A stretch of 64,000 nt of DNA from positions 682,001-746,000 of the forward strand of contig NZ_JADKSJ010000001.1 of the NCBI RefSeq assembly GCF_015351235.1, written 5' to 3'. Positions 8,398 through 16,568 of the stretch are shown piece after piece. The translations under genes and the position numbers were made by a program. Source of the stretch: Plantibacter sp. VKM Ac-2880. GTDB taxonomy: Bacteria > Actinomycetota > Actinomycetes > Actinomycetales > Microbacteriaceae. The notes beneath the pieces were generated by a model. That model worked only from the letters and a program-made list of their open reading frames with translations, was not told where the DNA came from and ran no database searches. The number at the start of each line of letters is the position of its first letter. The first letter of the stretch is position 1.

Positions 8398-9537
8398 ATG
8401 TCAACGAACCACCCCGCCGCGCGGTCCGCGGCGTCGGCCACCCCGGTCACGAGCATCACCCTGGCCGACGTGCCCGCCCTCGCGGCCGGTTGCGCCGTCT
8501 TCGGCACCGGTGGCGGCGGCGCGGTGCAGACCCCGCAGCTCGGCGTCGAGATCGCGCTCGAGCAGTACGGCCCGGTGCCGGTCAAACAGGTCGCCGACCT
8601 CGACGAGCACGACGTCGTCGTCGCGATGTCCGGCATCGGCGCCCCCTCTGTGGGCTTCGAGATGCTCGCGGCGACCGGGCAGGCCGAGATCATCGTCGAG
8701 GAGATCCAGCGGCTCACCGGCAAGCGCATCACGACGATCATGGCGACGGAGATCGGCGGCAGCAACGGCGTCGGTCCGGTCGGGTGGGCGGCGAGCCTCG
8801 GTCTGAGCATCCTCGACGCCGACGGCATGGGCCGCGCGTTCCCTGAGGCGCCGATGACGGCGATGAACGTCGCGAACCTCCCGCCCGGGTACGCCGTCCT
8901 CAGCGACGTGATCGGCAACGTCTCGATCCTGCGGCCCGTCAGCCTGTCGTGGCTCGAGCGTCACGCCCGCGCCCTCACGGTCGCGAGCGGCGCCATCTCG
9001 ATCGGCGCGAACTACGTCATGGACCGCGACACCATCCGCGGCGCCGTCATCGAGGGCAGCGTGAGCCGGGCCGTGCAGGTCGGGCGACGGCTGCTCACGG
9101 CCACCGACCCGGTCGAGGCGCTCACCGACGAACTCGGAGCCGCGCTCATCACCGGCGGCAAGGTCGTCGACATCGAACGGCGCACCGAGGGCGGCTTCAC
9201 CCGCGGTTCCGTGACGGTCGAGGGCATCGGCGAGCACCGAGGTCGCCTCACCCGGGTGGAGATCCAGAACGAGAACCTCGTGGTCATGGAGGACGGCGCG
9301 GTCATCGTGAGCGTGCCCGACCTCGTGACGATCGTCGACTCGGAGACGGGCGACGCGATCTCGACCGAGATGCTGCGCTTCGGCCAGCGGGTGAGCGTGC
9401 TCGCCTGGGCGTGCGACCCGCTGTGGCGGACACCGCGCGGCCTCGAACTCGCCGGCCCCCGGGCGTTCGGCTACGACCTCGACTACGAACCGTTCGGCAC
9501 GACGAGTGCGGCCGAGACCCTGGGAGCGACCCGATGA
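8398..9537 (+). CDS. DUF917-family protein (S-methyl-thiohydantoin desulfurase-like family)
   Basis: The 379-residue protein has the DUF917 N-terminal signature LADVPALAAGCAVFGTGGGG (about 22-41), followed by MSGIGAPSVGFE and ATEIGGSNG. The family is usually found beside hydantoinase/oxoprolinase-type proteins; some members act on thiohydantoins. Here it is the first gene of an operon and overlaps the next gene by ATGA, so the two products probably work together, perhaps as subunits acting on a cyclic amide such as a hydantoin or lactam. The actual substrate cannot be read from the sequence. The start is set by the leaderless promoter. Confidence 0.85.
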   Translation: MSTNHPAARSAASATPVTSITLADVPALAAGCAVFGTGGGGAVQTPQLGVEIALEQYGPVPVKQVADLDEHDVVVAMSGIGAPSVGFEMLAATGQAEIIVEEIQRLTGKRITTIMATEIGGSNGVGPVGWAASLGLSILDADGMGRAFPEAPMTAMNVANLPPGYAVLSDVIGNVSILRPVSLSWLERHARALTVASGAISIGANYVMDRDTIRGAVIEGSVSRAVQVGRRLLTATDPVEALTDELGAALITGGKVVDIERRTEGGFTRGSVTVEGIGEHRGRLTRVEIQNENLVVMEDGAVIVSVPDLVTIVDSETGDAISTEMLRFGQRVSVLAWACDPLWRTPRGLELAGPRAFGYDLDYEPFGTTSAAETLGATR

Positions 9538-11138
9538 ACGCCGGCACCAGCACCGTCACGGACACCTCGGGCGAACTCGCCATCGGCATCGACGTCGGCG
9601 GGACCAACACCGACGCCGTCGCGCTCGCAGGCGACGGCGAGGTCGTCTCGTGGACGAAGCAGCCGACCACCCGCGACGTCACCGGCGGCATCCGCGCCGC
9701 CCTCGCCGACGTCCTGGAGCAACTGGGCGACGCCCGTGGCCTCGTGACGCGCGTCATGCTCGGCACGACCCACGCGACGAACGCGATCGTCAACCGCCGT
9801 GACCTCGGTCGGGTCGTCGTCATCAGGTTGGGCTCGCCCGCCGCCACCTCGCTCCCGCCCCTCGCCGGGTGGCCGCGGGAGCTGCGCGACGTGGTCCTCG
9901 CCGGCAGCGTCCTCGCGGGCGGCGGCCACCTCGTCGACGGCTACCCGATCGCACCGCTCGACCGCGACCTCATCCGGCGCGAACTCGACGCCCTGGCCGG
10001 CACCTTCGACGCGGTCGCCGTCTGCGGCATCTTCAGCCCGTCCTTCCCCGAGCAGGAGCTCGAGGTCGAGGCGCTCGTCCAGGACCACGTCGGGGTCGAC
10101 GTCCCGGTGTCGCTCAGCCACGAGATCGGCGCGCTCGGGCTCCTTGAGCGGGAGAACGCGACCGTCCTGAACGCCGCCCTCTACGCCGTCGCCCGCGACG
10201 TCACGGCCGCCCTCACCACGGTCGTCGCCGAGGAGCAGCTCGACGCGACCACCTACTTCGCCCAGAACGACGGCACGCTCATGGCCGTCGAGTACGCGGC
10301 ACGCTACCCGGTCCTGACGATCGGCTCGGGCCCGGCGAACTCCATCCGCGGTGCCGCGTTCCTCTCGGGTGCCGACAACGCGATCATCATCGACGTCGGT
10401 GGCACCACGAGCGACCTCGGCGTGCTCGTCGACCGCTTCCCCCGCGAGTCGACCCTGCCGCGCGAGGTCGGCGGCGTGCGCACGAACTTCCGCATGCCCG
10501 ACATCCTGAGCGTCGGTCTCGGCGGTGGCACGATCGTCGACACCGCGACGGGCGTCCCGCGGCACGACTCGGTCGGCTACCGGCTCACCGAGGAGGCCCT
10601 GCTCTTCGGCGGCTCCACCCCGACGCTCACCGACGCCGCATCGCTCCAGTTCGGCATCGCCGACCGGGAGCTGCCGCCGCTCGACCGCGCGACCCGCCAG
10701 GCGCTCGAACACGCCCTCGGGGTCGCCCACGAACGCATCGAATCCGCCGTGGAACGCATGTCGCTCGGTCGCACGGGCCTCCCGCTCGTCGTGGTCGGTG
10801 GTGGCGGCTTCCTCGTGCCGGACTCGGTCCTCGGAGCGAGCGAGGTGCTCCGCCCCGCGCGCGGCAACGTCGCCAACGCGGTCGGCGCGGCCATCGCGCT
10901 CGCCGGCGGGCGTTCCGACCAGCTCTGCGACTTCGCCGACCGCGCAGCCGCCATCGAGGAGGCAGGACGCTCCGCGATCGAGAAGGCGATCCAGGCCGGC
11001 GCAGACCCGCGCACGGTCGAGATCGTCGACGTGCTCGAGACCCCCGTCTCGTACGCGACCCGTCCCACCCTCAAGGTCTCCGTGAAGGCGGCGGGTCCGC
11101 TCGCCAGGATCGGGACCGCGACGAGACAACCCGTCTGA
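9534..11138 (+). CDS. Hydantoinase/oxoprolinase N-terminal family protein
   Basis: This 534-residue protein has the sugar-kinase-like fold typical of HyuA/OplAH N-terminal proteins: GIDVGGTNTDAVAL near the N-terminus, LGTTHATNAIV (about 77-87), a second phosphate site IIIDVGGTTSDLGVL (about 282-296) and VVGGGGFLVPDS near the C-terminus. It is shorter than HyuA (about 700) and has no C-terminal domain, as usual for DUF917 partners. Members perform ATP-dependent opening of hydantoin or 5-oxoproline rings. ATGA overlap with the DUF917 gene and the downstream peptide-type importer suggest import and hydrolysis of a cyclic amide. Confidence 0.85.
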   Translation: MNAGTSTVTDTSGELAIGIDVGGTNTDAVALAGDGEVVSWTKQPTTRDVTGGIRAALADVLEQLGDARGLVTRVMLGTTHATNAIVNRRDLGRVVVIRLGSPAATSLPPLAGWPRELRDVVLAGSVLAGGGHLVDGYPIAPLDRDLIRRELDALAGTFDAVAVCGIFSPSFPEQELEVEALVQDHVGVDVPVSLSHEIGALGLLERENATVLNAALYAVARDVTAALTTVVAEEQLDATTYFAQNDGTLMAVEYAARYPVLTIGSGPANSIRGAAFLSGADNAIIIDVGGTTSDLGVLVDRFPRESTLPREVGGVRTNFRMPDILSVGLGGGTIVDTATGVPRHDSVGYRLTEEALLFGGSTPTLTDAASLQFGIADRELPPLDRATRQALEHALGVAHERIESAVERMSLGRTGLPLVVVGGGGFLVPDSVLGASEVLRPARGNVANAVGAAIALAGGRSDQLCDFADRAAAIEEAGRSAIEKAIQAGADPRTVEIVDVLETPVSYATRPTLKVSVKAAGPLARIGTATRQPV

Positions 11139-11268
11139 CGGGCAGCACCAGCCGATTCCCCGCACCACCGCACCGGGCACCACGCATCACAGCCATTCCA
11201 GCACCGCACCTCACCCCATCTGATCCGGCCACCCGCGCACCACGGCCACCGAGTACGAAGGATCCAGC

Positions 11269-12855
11269 ATGAACAGCAAGCAGAAAGCCGCGGCGGCCCT
11301 CGCCACCGCGGCGCTCACCGCGGTGGCCCTCACCGCGTGTACCTCCTCGCAATCCTCGGATTCCTCCGGCGAGTACGTCTCCGGCGGCACCTTCGTCACC
11401 GCGATGAGTGGCGACCCCGGCAGCCTCGTCCCCATGACGGGGATCAGCCTCGAGGCCCGCGAGATCATCAGCTTCCACTACGAATCGCTCGTGTACGTCG
11501 ACGCCGACGGCGAGCTCGTCCCGTGGCTGGCCGAGAGCTGGGAGGAGGACGCCACCTCCATCACGTACACGCTGAAGGACGGCATCACCTGCGCCGACGG
11601 CACCCCGTTCACCGCTGAGACGGCCGCGGCGAACATCACCTACAACGCCGACCCGGCCAACGCGACCTTCTACTACGGTGCGCAGGTCTCCGAGCGGATG
11701 ACCGCGACCGCCGACGGCAACCAGCTCACCGTCACGAGCACGACGCCCGACCCGTTCATCCTCGCCAACACCGGCACCGTGGAAATGGTCTGCCAGGCCG
11801 GCCTCGACGACCCGGACTCCCTCGTCGAGACGATGAACGGAACCGGCCTCTTCGCGCTGGACAAGGCGACGCCCGGCTCCAGCTACACCTTCACGAAGCG
11901 TGACGACTACACCTGGGGTCCAGGGGATGTCACGAGCGACACCAAGGGCCTGCCCGACACCTTCGAGGTCCGGGTCGTCACCGACCCGGGGACTGCGGCG
12001 AACCTGCTGCTCTCCGGCGACGTGAACGCCGCGAGCATCGGCGGTGCCGACCAGGACCGCGTCGAGGCCGCCGGTCTCGGCAGCGAGGGCGTGCGCAACC
12101 CGATCGGCGAGATGCTCTTCAACGAGCGCCCGGAACGCCCCACCTCCGACCCGCTCGTCCGTGAGGCCCTCGTCACCGCGATCGACCGCGAGCAGGTCGG
12201 CGAGGTCGTCACCGACGGCACCGCCGAGGAGTCCAAGTCGCTCGTCGTGAAGAGCCCGTACCTCTGCGTCGCGGACGGCCCGCAGTGGACGCTCCCCGAG
12301 ACCGACGTCGAGAAGTCCGGCGAACTGCTCGACGAGGCCGGCTGGACGCTCGGCTCCGACGGCAAGCGCTCGAAGGACGGCGAGCCGCTGACGATCAAGT
12401 TCATCTACGACGCGGCGACCCCGAGCCACGCGGCAGCGGCCGAGCTCGTGCAGCAGACCTGGGACGAGCTGGGCGTCACGACGGAGCTCTCGGGCAACGA
12501 CGCGAACGCCTGGTCCGAGCAGCTGTTCTCGACCTTCGACTGGGACACCGGCTTCGTCCAGATCGCCCCGGGCGGACCGGTCATCGTGAACACCTTCTTC
12601 GGTGGCGAGACCCCCGACAAGGGCGGCAACAACTTCATGTTCGTCGACAACCCCGAGTACGAGGCCCTGGCCGAGCAGGCCAAGACGGCCTCACCTGAGG
12701 AGACCTGCGACCTGTGGCAGCAGGCCGAGGCGAAGCTCATCGAGCGGACGGACGTGTTCCCCATCGCCGACGCGCAGGACTTCCTGTACCTGAACGGCGC
12801 CGAGGTCGAGCGTCCGAACTTCATCCGCCCGACGAGCATCCGGATGGTCGGCTGA
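11269..12855 (+). CDS. Peptide/opine-type ABC transporter substrate-binding lipoprotein
   Basis: The 528-residue protein begins with a lipoprotein signal: basic start, hydrophobic stretch and lipobox LTAC (Cys24). It then has the family-5 binding protein pattern (GGTFVTAMSGDPGSLVP, LAESWEEDATSITYTLKDGI, LVREALVTAIDREQV). It is the external receptor of a DppA/OppA-type importer. It lies 130 bp after the hydantoinase gene and directly before the permease genes. That 130-bp gap shows no hairpin, only a GAAGGA ribosome site at 11257-11262, so it is probably part of the same operon. A ring compound or modified peptide is a plausible ligand (inference). Confidence 0.93.
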   Translation: MNSKQKAAAALATAALTAVALTACTSSQSSDSSGEYVSGGTFVTAMSGDPGSLVPMTGISLEAREIISFHYESLVYVDADGELVPWLAESWEEDATSITYTLKDGITCADGTPFTAETAAANITYNADPANATFYYGAQVSERMTATADGNQLTVTSTTPDPFILANTGTVEMVCQAGLDDPDSLVETMNGTGLFALDKATPGSSYTFTKRDDYTWGPGDVTSDTKGLPDTFEVRVVTDPGTAANLLLSGDVNAASIGGADQDRVEAAGLGSEGVRNPIGEMLFNERPERPTSDPLVREALVTAIDREQVGEVVTDGTAEESKSLVVKSPYLCVADGPQWTLPETDVEKSGELLDEAGWTLGSDGKRSKDGEPLTIKFIYDAATPSHAAAAELVQQTWDELGVTTELSGNDANAWSEQLFSTFDWDTGFVQIAPGGPVIVNTFFGGETPDKGGNNFMFVDNPEYEALAEQAKTASPEETCDLWQQAEAKLIERTDVFPIADAQDFLYLNGAEVERPNFIRPTSIRMVG

Positions 12856-12857
12856 TC

Positions 12858-13910
12858 ATGGCGATCCCCTCGACCGTGACCACCGGACAGGCCACCGACC
12901 AGGCCACGGGCCCCGGCGGCCCGGCGGTCGCGCGTCGAGGGGGTCGTGGTGTCCTCGGCGGACTCTCGCCGCGGACGTCCTTCATCCTCCGACGACTGGG
13001 CCGGGTGCTCGTCTCCCTCGCCATCGTCATCGTCGCGACGTTCCTCATCGTGCAGCTCGTGCCGGGCGACCCGGTGCGGGCGGCACTCGGGAACAGCGCG
13101 ACCCCCGAGCTCGTGGAGCGCACCAGGGCCGACCTCGGCCTGAACGTGCCGGTCCCGGAGCAGTTCGTCAACTACGTCAGCGGCCTGTTCCGCGGCGACT
13201 TCGGCACGGCGATCGGCTCGCAGCGTCCGGTCGCCGACACGATCGCGCAACGCTTCCCGGTGACCCTCACCCTCGCGGTCGCGTCCTTCCTCCTCGCGGC
13301 GATCGGCGCCTTCCCCATCGGTGTCGCCACCGCGGTGTCCTCGCGGACCGGCCGTCGCCGCCTCGCCGACCTCGGGGTCTCCGGGCTCCTCGGGGTCCTC
13401 ATCGCTATCCCGAGCCTGCTGCTCGCCGTCGGTCTCATCGCCGTGTTCAGCATCGGGCTCAAGGTGCTGCCGGCGGCCGGTTGGGGCTCGTTCGACCAGG
13501 CGATCCTGCCGGTGGTCGCGCTCGCCGTCGGCCCCATGGCCTACCTGGCGCGCATCGTGCACGTCGAGATGCTCGCGGTCCTCGAGATGCCGTACATGAC
13601 GACGGCCCGCAGCAAACGGCTACCGACCCACCTCGTCTACCTGCGGCACGCGCTGCCGAACATGGTGACGTCGACGCTCACGATCGGCGGCATCATCCTC
13701 ACGGGCATGGTCGCCGGCACCGTGCTCATCGAGACGGTGTTCGCGATCCCCGGCCTCGGCACGAGCATCGTGTCGTCGATCACGTCGAAGGACTACCCGA
13801 TGATCCAGGGCATCGTGCTCGTGTACGCGATGCTCGTCCTCGGCCTCAACCTCCTCATCGACGTCGCGCTCGCGACGATCGATCCGCGCTCGTCGATCAC
13901 GGAGGGCTGA
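12858..13910 (+). CDS. ABC transporter permease, DppB type
   Basis: The 350-residue protein has a short Gly/Pro-rich cytoplasmic N-terminus, a first membrane helix (about 45-68) with the DppB hallmark FLIVQLVPGDPVRAAL, and five more helices. The BPD permease coupling motif is around TTARSKRLPTHLVYLRHALP (about 252-271). It starts 2 bp after the stop of the receptor gene and forms the first half of the membrane channel. A longer upstream frame overlaps the receptor gene and lacks family similarity, so I reject it. Confidence 0.93.
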   Translation: MAIPSTVTTGQATDQATGPGGPAVARRGGRGVLGGLSPRTSFILRRLGRVLVSLAIVIVATFLIVQLVPGDPVRAALGNSATPELVERTRADLGLNVPVPEQFVNYVSGLFRGDFGTAIGSQRPVADTIAQRFPVTLTLAVASFLLAAIGAFPIGVATAVSSRTGRRRLADLGVSGLLGVLIAIPSLLLAVGLIAVFSIGLKVLPAAGWGSFDQAILPVVALAVGPMAYLARIVHVEMLAVLEMPYMTTARSKRLPTHLVYLRHALPNMVTSTLTIGGIILTGMVAGTVLIETVFAIPGLGTSIVSSITSKDYPMIQGIVLVYAMLVLGLNLLIDVALATIDPRSSITEG

Positions 13911-13914
13911 GCCC

Positions 13915-15738
13915 ATGAGCACACCCACCCGCACCCGTCGCTCGCCGCTGCTCGACCGCCTCCGCACCCCGCGCGGGCTGACCGGCGCCCTCGGAGCGCT
14001 CCTCATCATCGCGGTCGCGGTCGTCGCCCCGAGCGTGTGGGGGACGGCGGCCGACACGACCTCCGTCGCCGACCGCCTCGCCACCGCGAGCCTCGCCCAC
14101 CCCTTCGGCACCGACGAGCTCGGTCGCGACGTGTTCGCGCGGGTCATGGTCGCGACGCGGGTGTCCGTGCTGCTGACGCTCGGCGCGACGGCGATCTCCG
14201 TCGTCGGCGGCGTGCTGCTCGGCGCCGTCGCGACGGTGCTGCCGCGCCCGCTGCGTCGCCTCGTCACGGCGCTCATCGACATCCTCCTGTCGTTCCCGTG
14301 GCTGCTGATGGCGCTGTTCTTCTCCGTCATCTGGGGTGCCAGCGCGACCGGGGCGATGCTCGCCGTCGGCTTCGCCGGCGTGCCGACCTTTGCACGCCTC
14401 ACCTACACGCTCGCCTCCTCGCTCATCGGCCGCGACTACGTGAAGGCCGCGCGCATCGCCGGCGTCGGCCAGGCCGAGGTGCTCGTCCGGCACGTGATGC
14501 CGAACATGCTGCCGCCGATGCTCGTGAACGCGGCCGTCTCGGCCTCCGGCACACTCCTCGCGTTCGCCGGCCTGTCCTTCCTCGGCCTCGGTGTGCAGGC
14601 ACCCGAGTACGACTGGGGTCGCCTGCTCGGCCTCGGCATCGCCCGCATCTACGGCAACCCGATGGCCGCGATCGGCCCCGGCATCGCGCTCGTCGTGTGC
14701 GGCGTCATCTTCACCCAGCTCGGCGAGCTCTGGAACGAGTCGTCGAAGCGGCTGCTCGGCCTGCCGGCGCCCGCCAGACGACGCGGCTCGCGTGCTGCGG
14801 CCGAGGCCGCCACGGCCGCCGTCCCCACCGAGGAGGCGCCGGTCGTCGAGGTCCGCGACCTCCGCGTCGCGTTCCCCGACCGCGACGGCCGGCTCGTCGA
14901 GCGCGTCCACGGGATCAGCCTCACGATCATGCCCGGCGAGGTCGTCGGCGTCGTCGGGGAGTCCGGATCCGGCAAGTCGGTGAGCGCGATGGCGATCGCC
15001 GCCCTGCTCGGACCGGACTCGTCGGTGCAGGCGTCTGAACTGACGTTCCGCGGGATCGACATGACCGCACCCCTCACCGCGGGGGAGCGCAGCCGCCTGG
15101 GCCTCGAACTCGCGATGGTCTTCCAGGACCCGCTCACCTCGTTGAACCCCTCGCTCACCATCGGCAAGCAGCTCCGCGAGACCGTCGAGGTCCACGAGGG
15201 CCTGTCGACGGCCGAAGCGACGAAGCGGGCCGAGGCCGCGCTCGAGTCGGTGCGCATCCCGCTCCCCGCGAAACGGCTCAAGCAGTTCCCGCACGAACTG
15301 TCCGGCGGCATGCGCCAGCGGGCCATGATCGGGATGGGCCTGATGGGACGCCCCAAGCTGCTCATCGCCGACGAGCCCACGACGGCACTCGACGTGACCG
15401 TGCAACGGCAGGTCCTCCGGGTGCTCCACGAGGCACAGGTCCAGACCGGCGCCGCGATCCTGCTCATCTCGCACGACATCGCCCTCGTGAGCGGCTTCTG
15501 CGACCGCATCCTCGTCATGAAGGACGGCCGCATCGTCGAGTCCCTCGACGCCGACCGCCTCCACGAGGCCCGCCACCCGTACACCCAGGGGCTCATCGCC
15601 TGCGTACCGGACATGACCTCGGACCGCACCATGCCGCTCCCGGTCATCGGCGAGTCGTTCCTGGTCCCTGCCCTTCGACAGGCTCAGGAACCGTTTGTCG
15701 AAGGGCCCATCACCACCACCGAAGGGCAGCGCGCATGA
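13915..15738 (+). CDS. Fused ABC transporter permease (DppC type) and ATPase (DppD type)
   Basis: The 607-residue protein joins two subunits that are normally separate. Residues 1-285 are a DppC permease with the start HPFGTDELGRDVFARV and the coupling loop YVKAARIAGVGQAEVLVRHV. Residues 305-570 are an ABC ATPase with Walker A GESGSGKS (about 346-353), signature LSGGMRQR (about 461) and Walker B LLIADEP (about 481). Such fusions occur in Actinobacteria. The last 25 or so residues are not part of the ATPase: they are encoded by a CTTCGACA-type palindromic repeat that has entered the 3' end. The stop overlaps the next ATPase gene by ATGA. Confidence 0.93.
   Translation: MSTPTRTRRSPLLDRLRTPRGLTGALGALLIIAVAVVAPSVWGTAADTTSVADRLATASLAHPFGTDELGRDVFARVMVATRVSVLLTLGATAISVVGGVLLGAVATVLPRPLRRLVTALIDILLSFPWLLMALFFSVIWGASATGAMLAVGFAGVPTFARLTYTLASSLIGRDYVKAARIAGVGQAEVLVRHVMPNMLPPMLVNAAVSASGTLLAFAGLSFLGLGVQAPEYDWGRLLGLGIARIYGNPMAAIGPGIALVVCGVIFTQLGELWNESSKRLLGLPAPARRRGSRAAAEAATAAVPTEEAPVVEVRDLRVAFPDRDGRLVERVHGISLTIMPGEVVGVVGESGSGKSVSAMAIAALLGPDSSVQASELTFRGIDMTAPLTAGERSRLGLELAMVFQDPLTSLNPSLTIGKQLRETVEVHEGLSTAEATKRAEAALESVRIPLPAKRLKQFPHELSGGMRQRAMIGMGLMGRPKLLIADEPTTALDVTVQRQVLRVLHEAQVQTGAAILLISHDIALVSGFCDRILVMKDGRIVESLDADRLHEARHPYTQGLIACVPDMTSDRTMPLPVIGESFLVPALRQAQEPFVEGPITTTEGQRA
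15664..15712. repeat. Palindromic repeat copy inside the ABC fusion gene
   Basis: GCCCTTCGACA (15670-15680) and TGTCGAAGGGC (15696-15706) are perfect inverted arms flanking GGCTCAGGAACC. This is the same element as at 6.7 kb and 24.4 kb, here translated as the tail of the permease-ATPase fusion (around PALRQAQEPFVEGP). Confidence 0.85.
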
Positions 15739-16523
15739 CCGGTCTCGAGTTCTCCGGCCTCACCGTCCGCTACGGCCACGGCGCTTCGGCGCACACGGCG
15801 GTCGACGGCTTCGACCTCACGGTCCGGCCCGGCACCTCCCACGGGCTCGTCGGGGAGTCGGGCTCCGGGAAGTCGACCGTCGCGGCGGCCGCCGTCGGCC
15901 TCGTCCTCCCGACGGCCGGGAGCATCCGCCTGAACGGCGCCGACATCGTCGGACGCTCCGCCGCCGCTCGTCGGGCCCGCCGCCGCGTGCAGCTCGTCTT
16001 CCAAGACCCGTACTCCGCACTCGACCCGCGCATGCCGATCGGCCTGTCGATCGCCGAGGGCTCCCGCGCCACCGGGCGCTCCTGGAGTCGCGCGGAGCAG
16101 CGGTCACGCGTCGGCGAGCTCCTCGAACGGGTGCAGATCGACCCGGACCGGGCCTCGGAGCTGCCGTCCGCCTTCTCGGGCGGTCAGCGGCAGCGCATCA
16201 CGATCGCCCGAGCGCTCGCCGCCGAACCCGAGGTGCTCATCGCGGACGAGATCACCTCGGCACTCGACGTCTCGGTGCAGGGCATCGTCCTCAACCTGCT
16301 GCGCGAGCTGCAGCGCGAACTCGACCTCACGGTGCTGTTCATCTCCCACAACCTCGCCGTCGTCAACTACATGTGCGACTCGGTGAGCGTCATGCAGGCC
16401 GGCCGGGTGGTGGAGGCGGGCCCGACCTCGACGGTCCTCGCCGCACCGGAGGACGCGTACACCCGTGAGCTCCTGGCCTCCGTGCCCGTGATGGGCCGCC
16501 GCATGACCTGGGACGAGGAGTAG
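15735..16523 (+). CDS. ABC transporter ATPase, DppF type
   Basis: This 262-residue ATPase has Walker A GESGSGKST (40-48), Q-loop VFQDPYSALDP, signature FSGGQRQR, Walker B VLIADEIT and H-loop ISHN. It is the second ATPase of the importer and pairs with the ATPase half of the preceding fusion protein to drive uptake. It is shorter than typical DppF (about 320) because it lacks the C-terminal oligopeptide-transporter extension. It is the last gene of the operon and is followed at once by a strong hairpin. Confidence 0.93.
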   Translation: MTGLEFSGLTVRYGHGASAHTAVDGFDLTVRPGTSHGLVGESGSGKSTVAAAAVGLVLPTAGSIRLNGADIVGRSAAARRARRRVQLVFQDPYSALDPRMPIGLSIAEGSRATGRSWSRAEQRSRVGELLERVQIDPDRASELPSAFSGGQRQRITIARALAAEPEVLIADEITSALDVSVQGIVLNLLRELQRELDLTVLFISHNLAVVNYMCDSVSVMQAGRVVEAGPTSTVLAAPEDAYTRELLASVPVMGRRMTWDEE

Positions 16524-16549
16524 CGGCCCGGCCGTCGGGCCGGGCCGCT
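16522..16549. terminator. Hairpin terminator after the peptide-type ABC operon
   Basis: A perfect 12-bp stem (AGCGGCCCGGCC, 16522-16533, with 16538-16549) and a GTCG loop begin inside the TAG stop of the ATPase gene. It also lies just beyond the stop of the convergent MFS gene and can serve both. Confidence 0.85.
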
Positions 16550-16568
16550 CCTGTCGTCAGCTCTCAGG

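Noticed and set aside
9483-11183. Long antisense frame opposite the hydantoinase-like gene
   Set aside because: High-GC DNA gives long antisense frames; the plus-strand frame has clear motifs and operon overlap, the antisense one has none.
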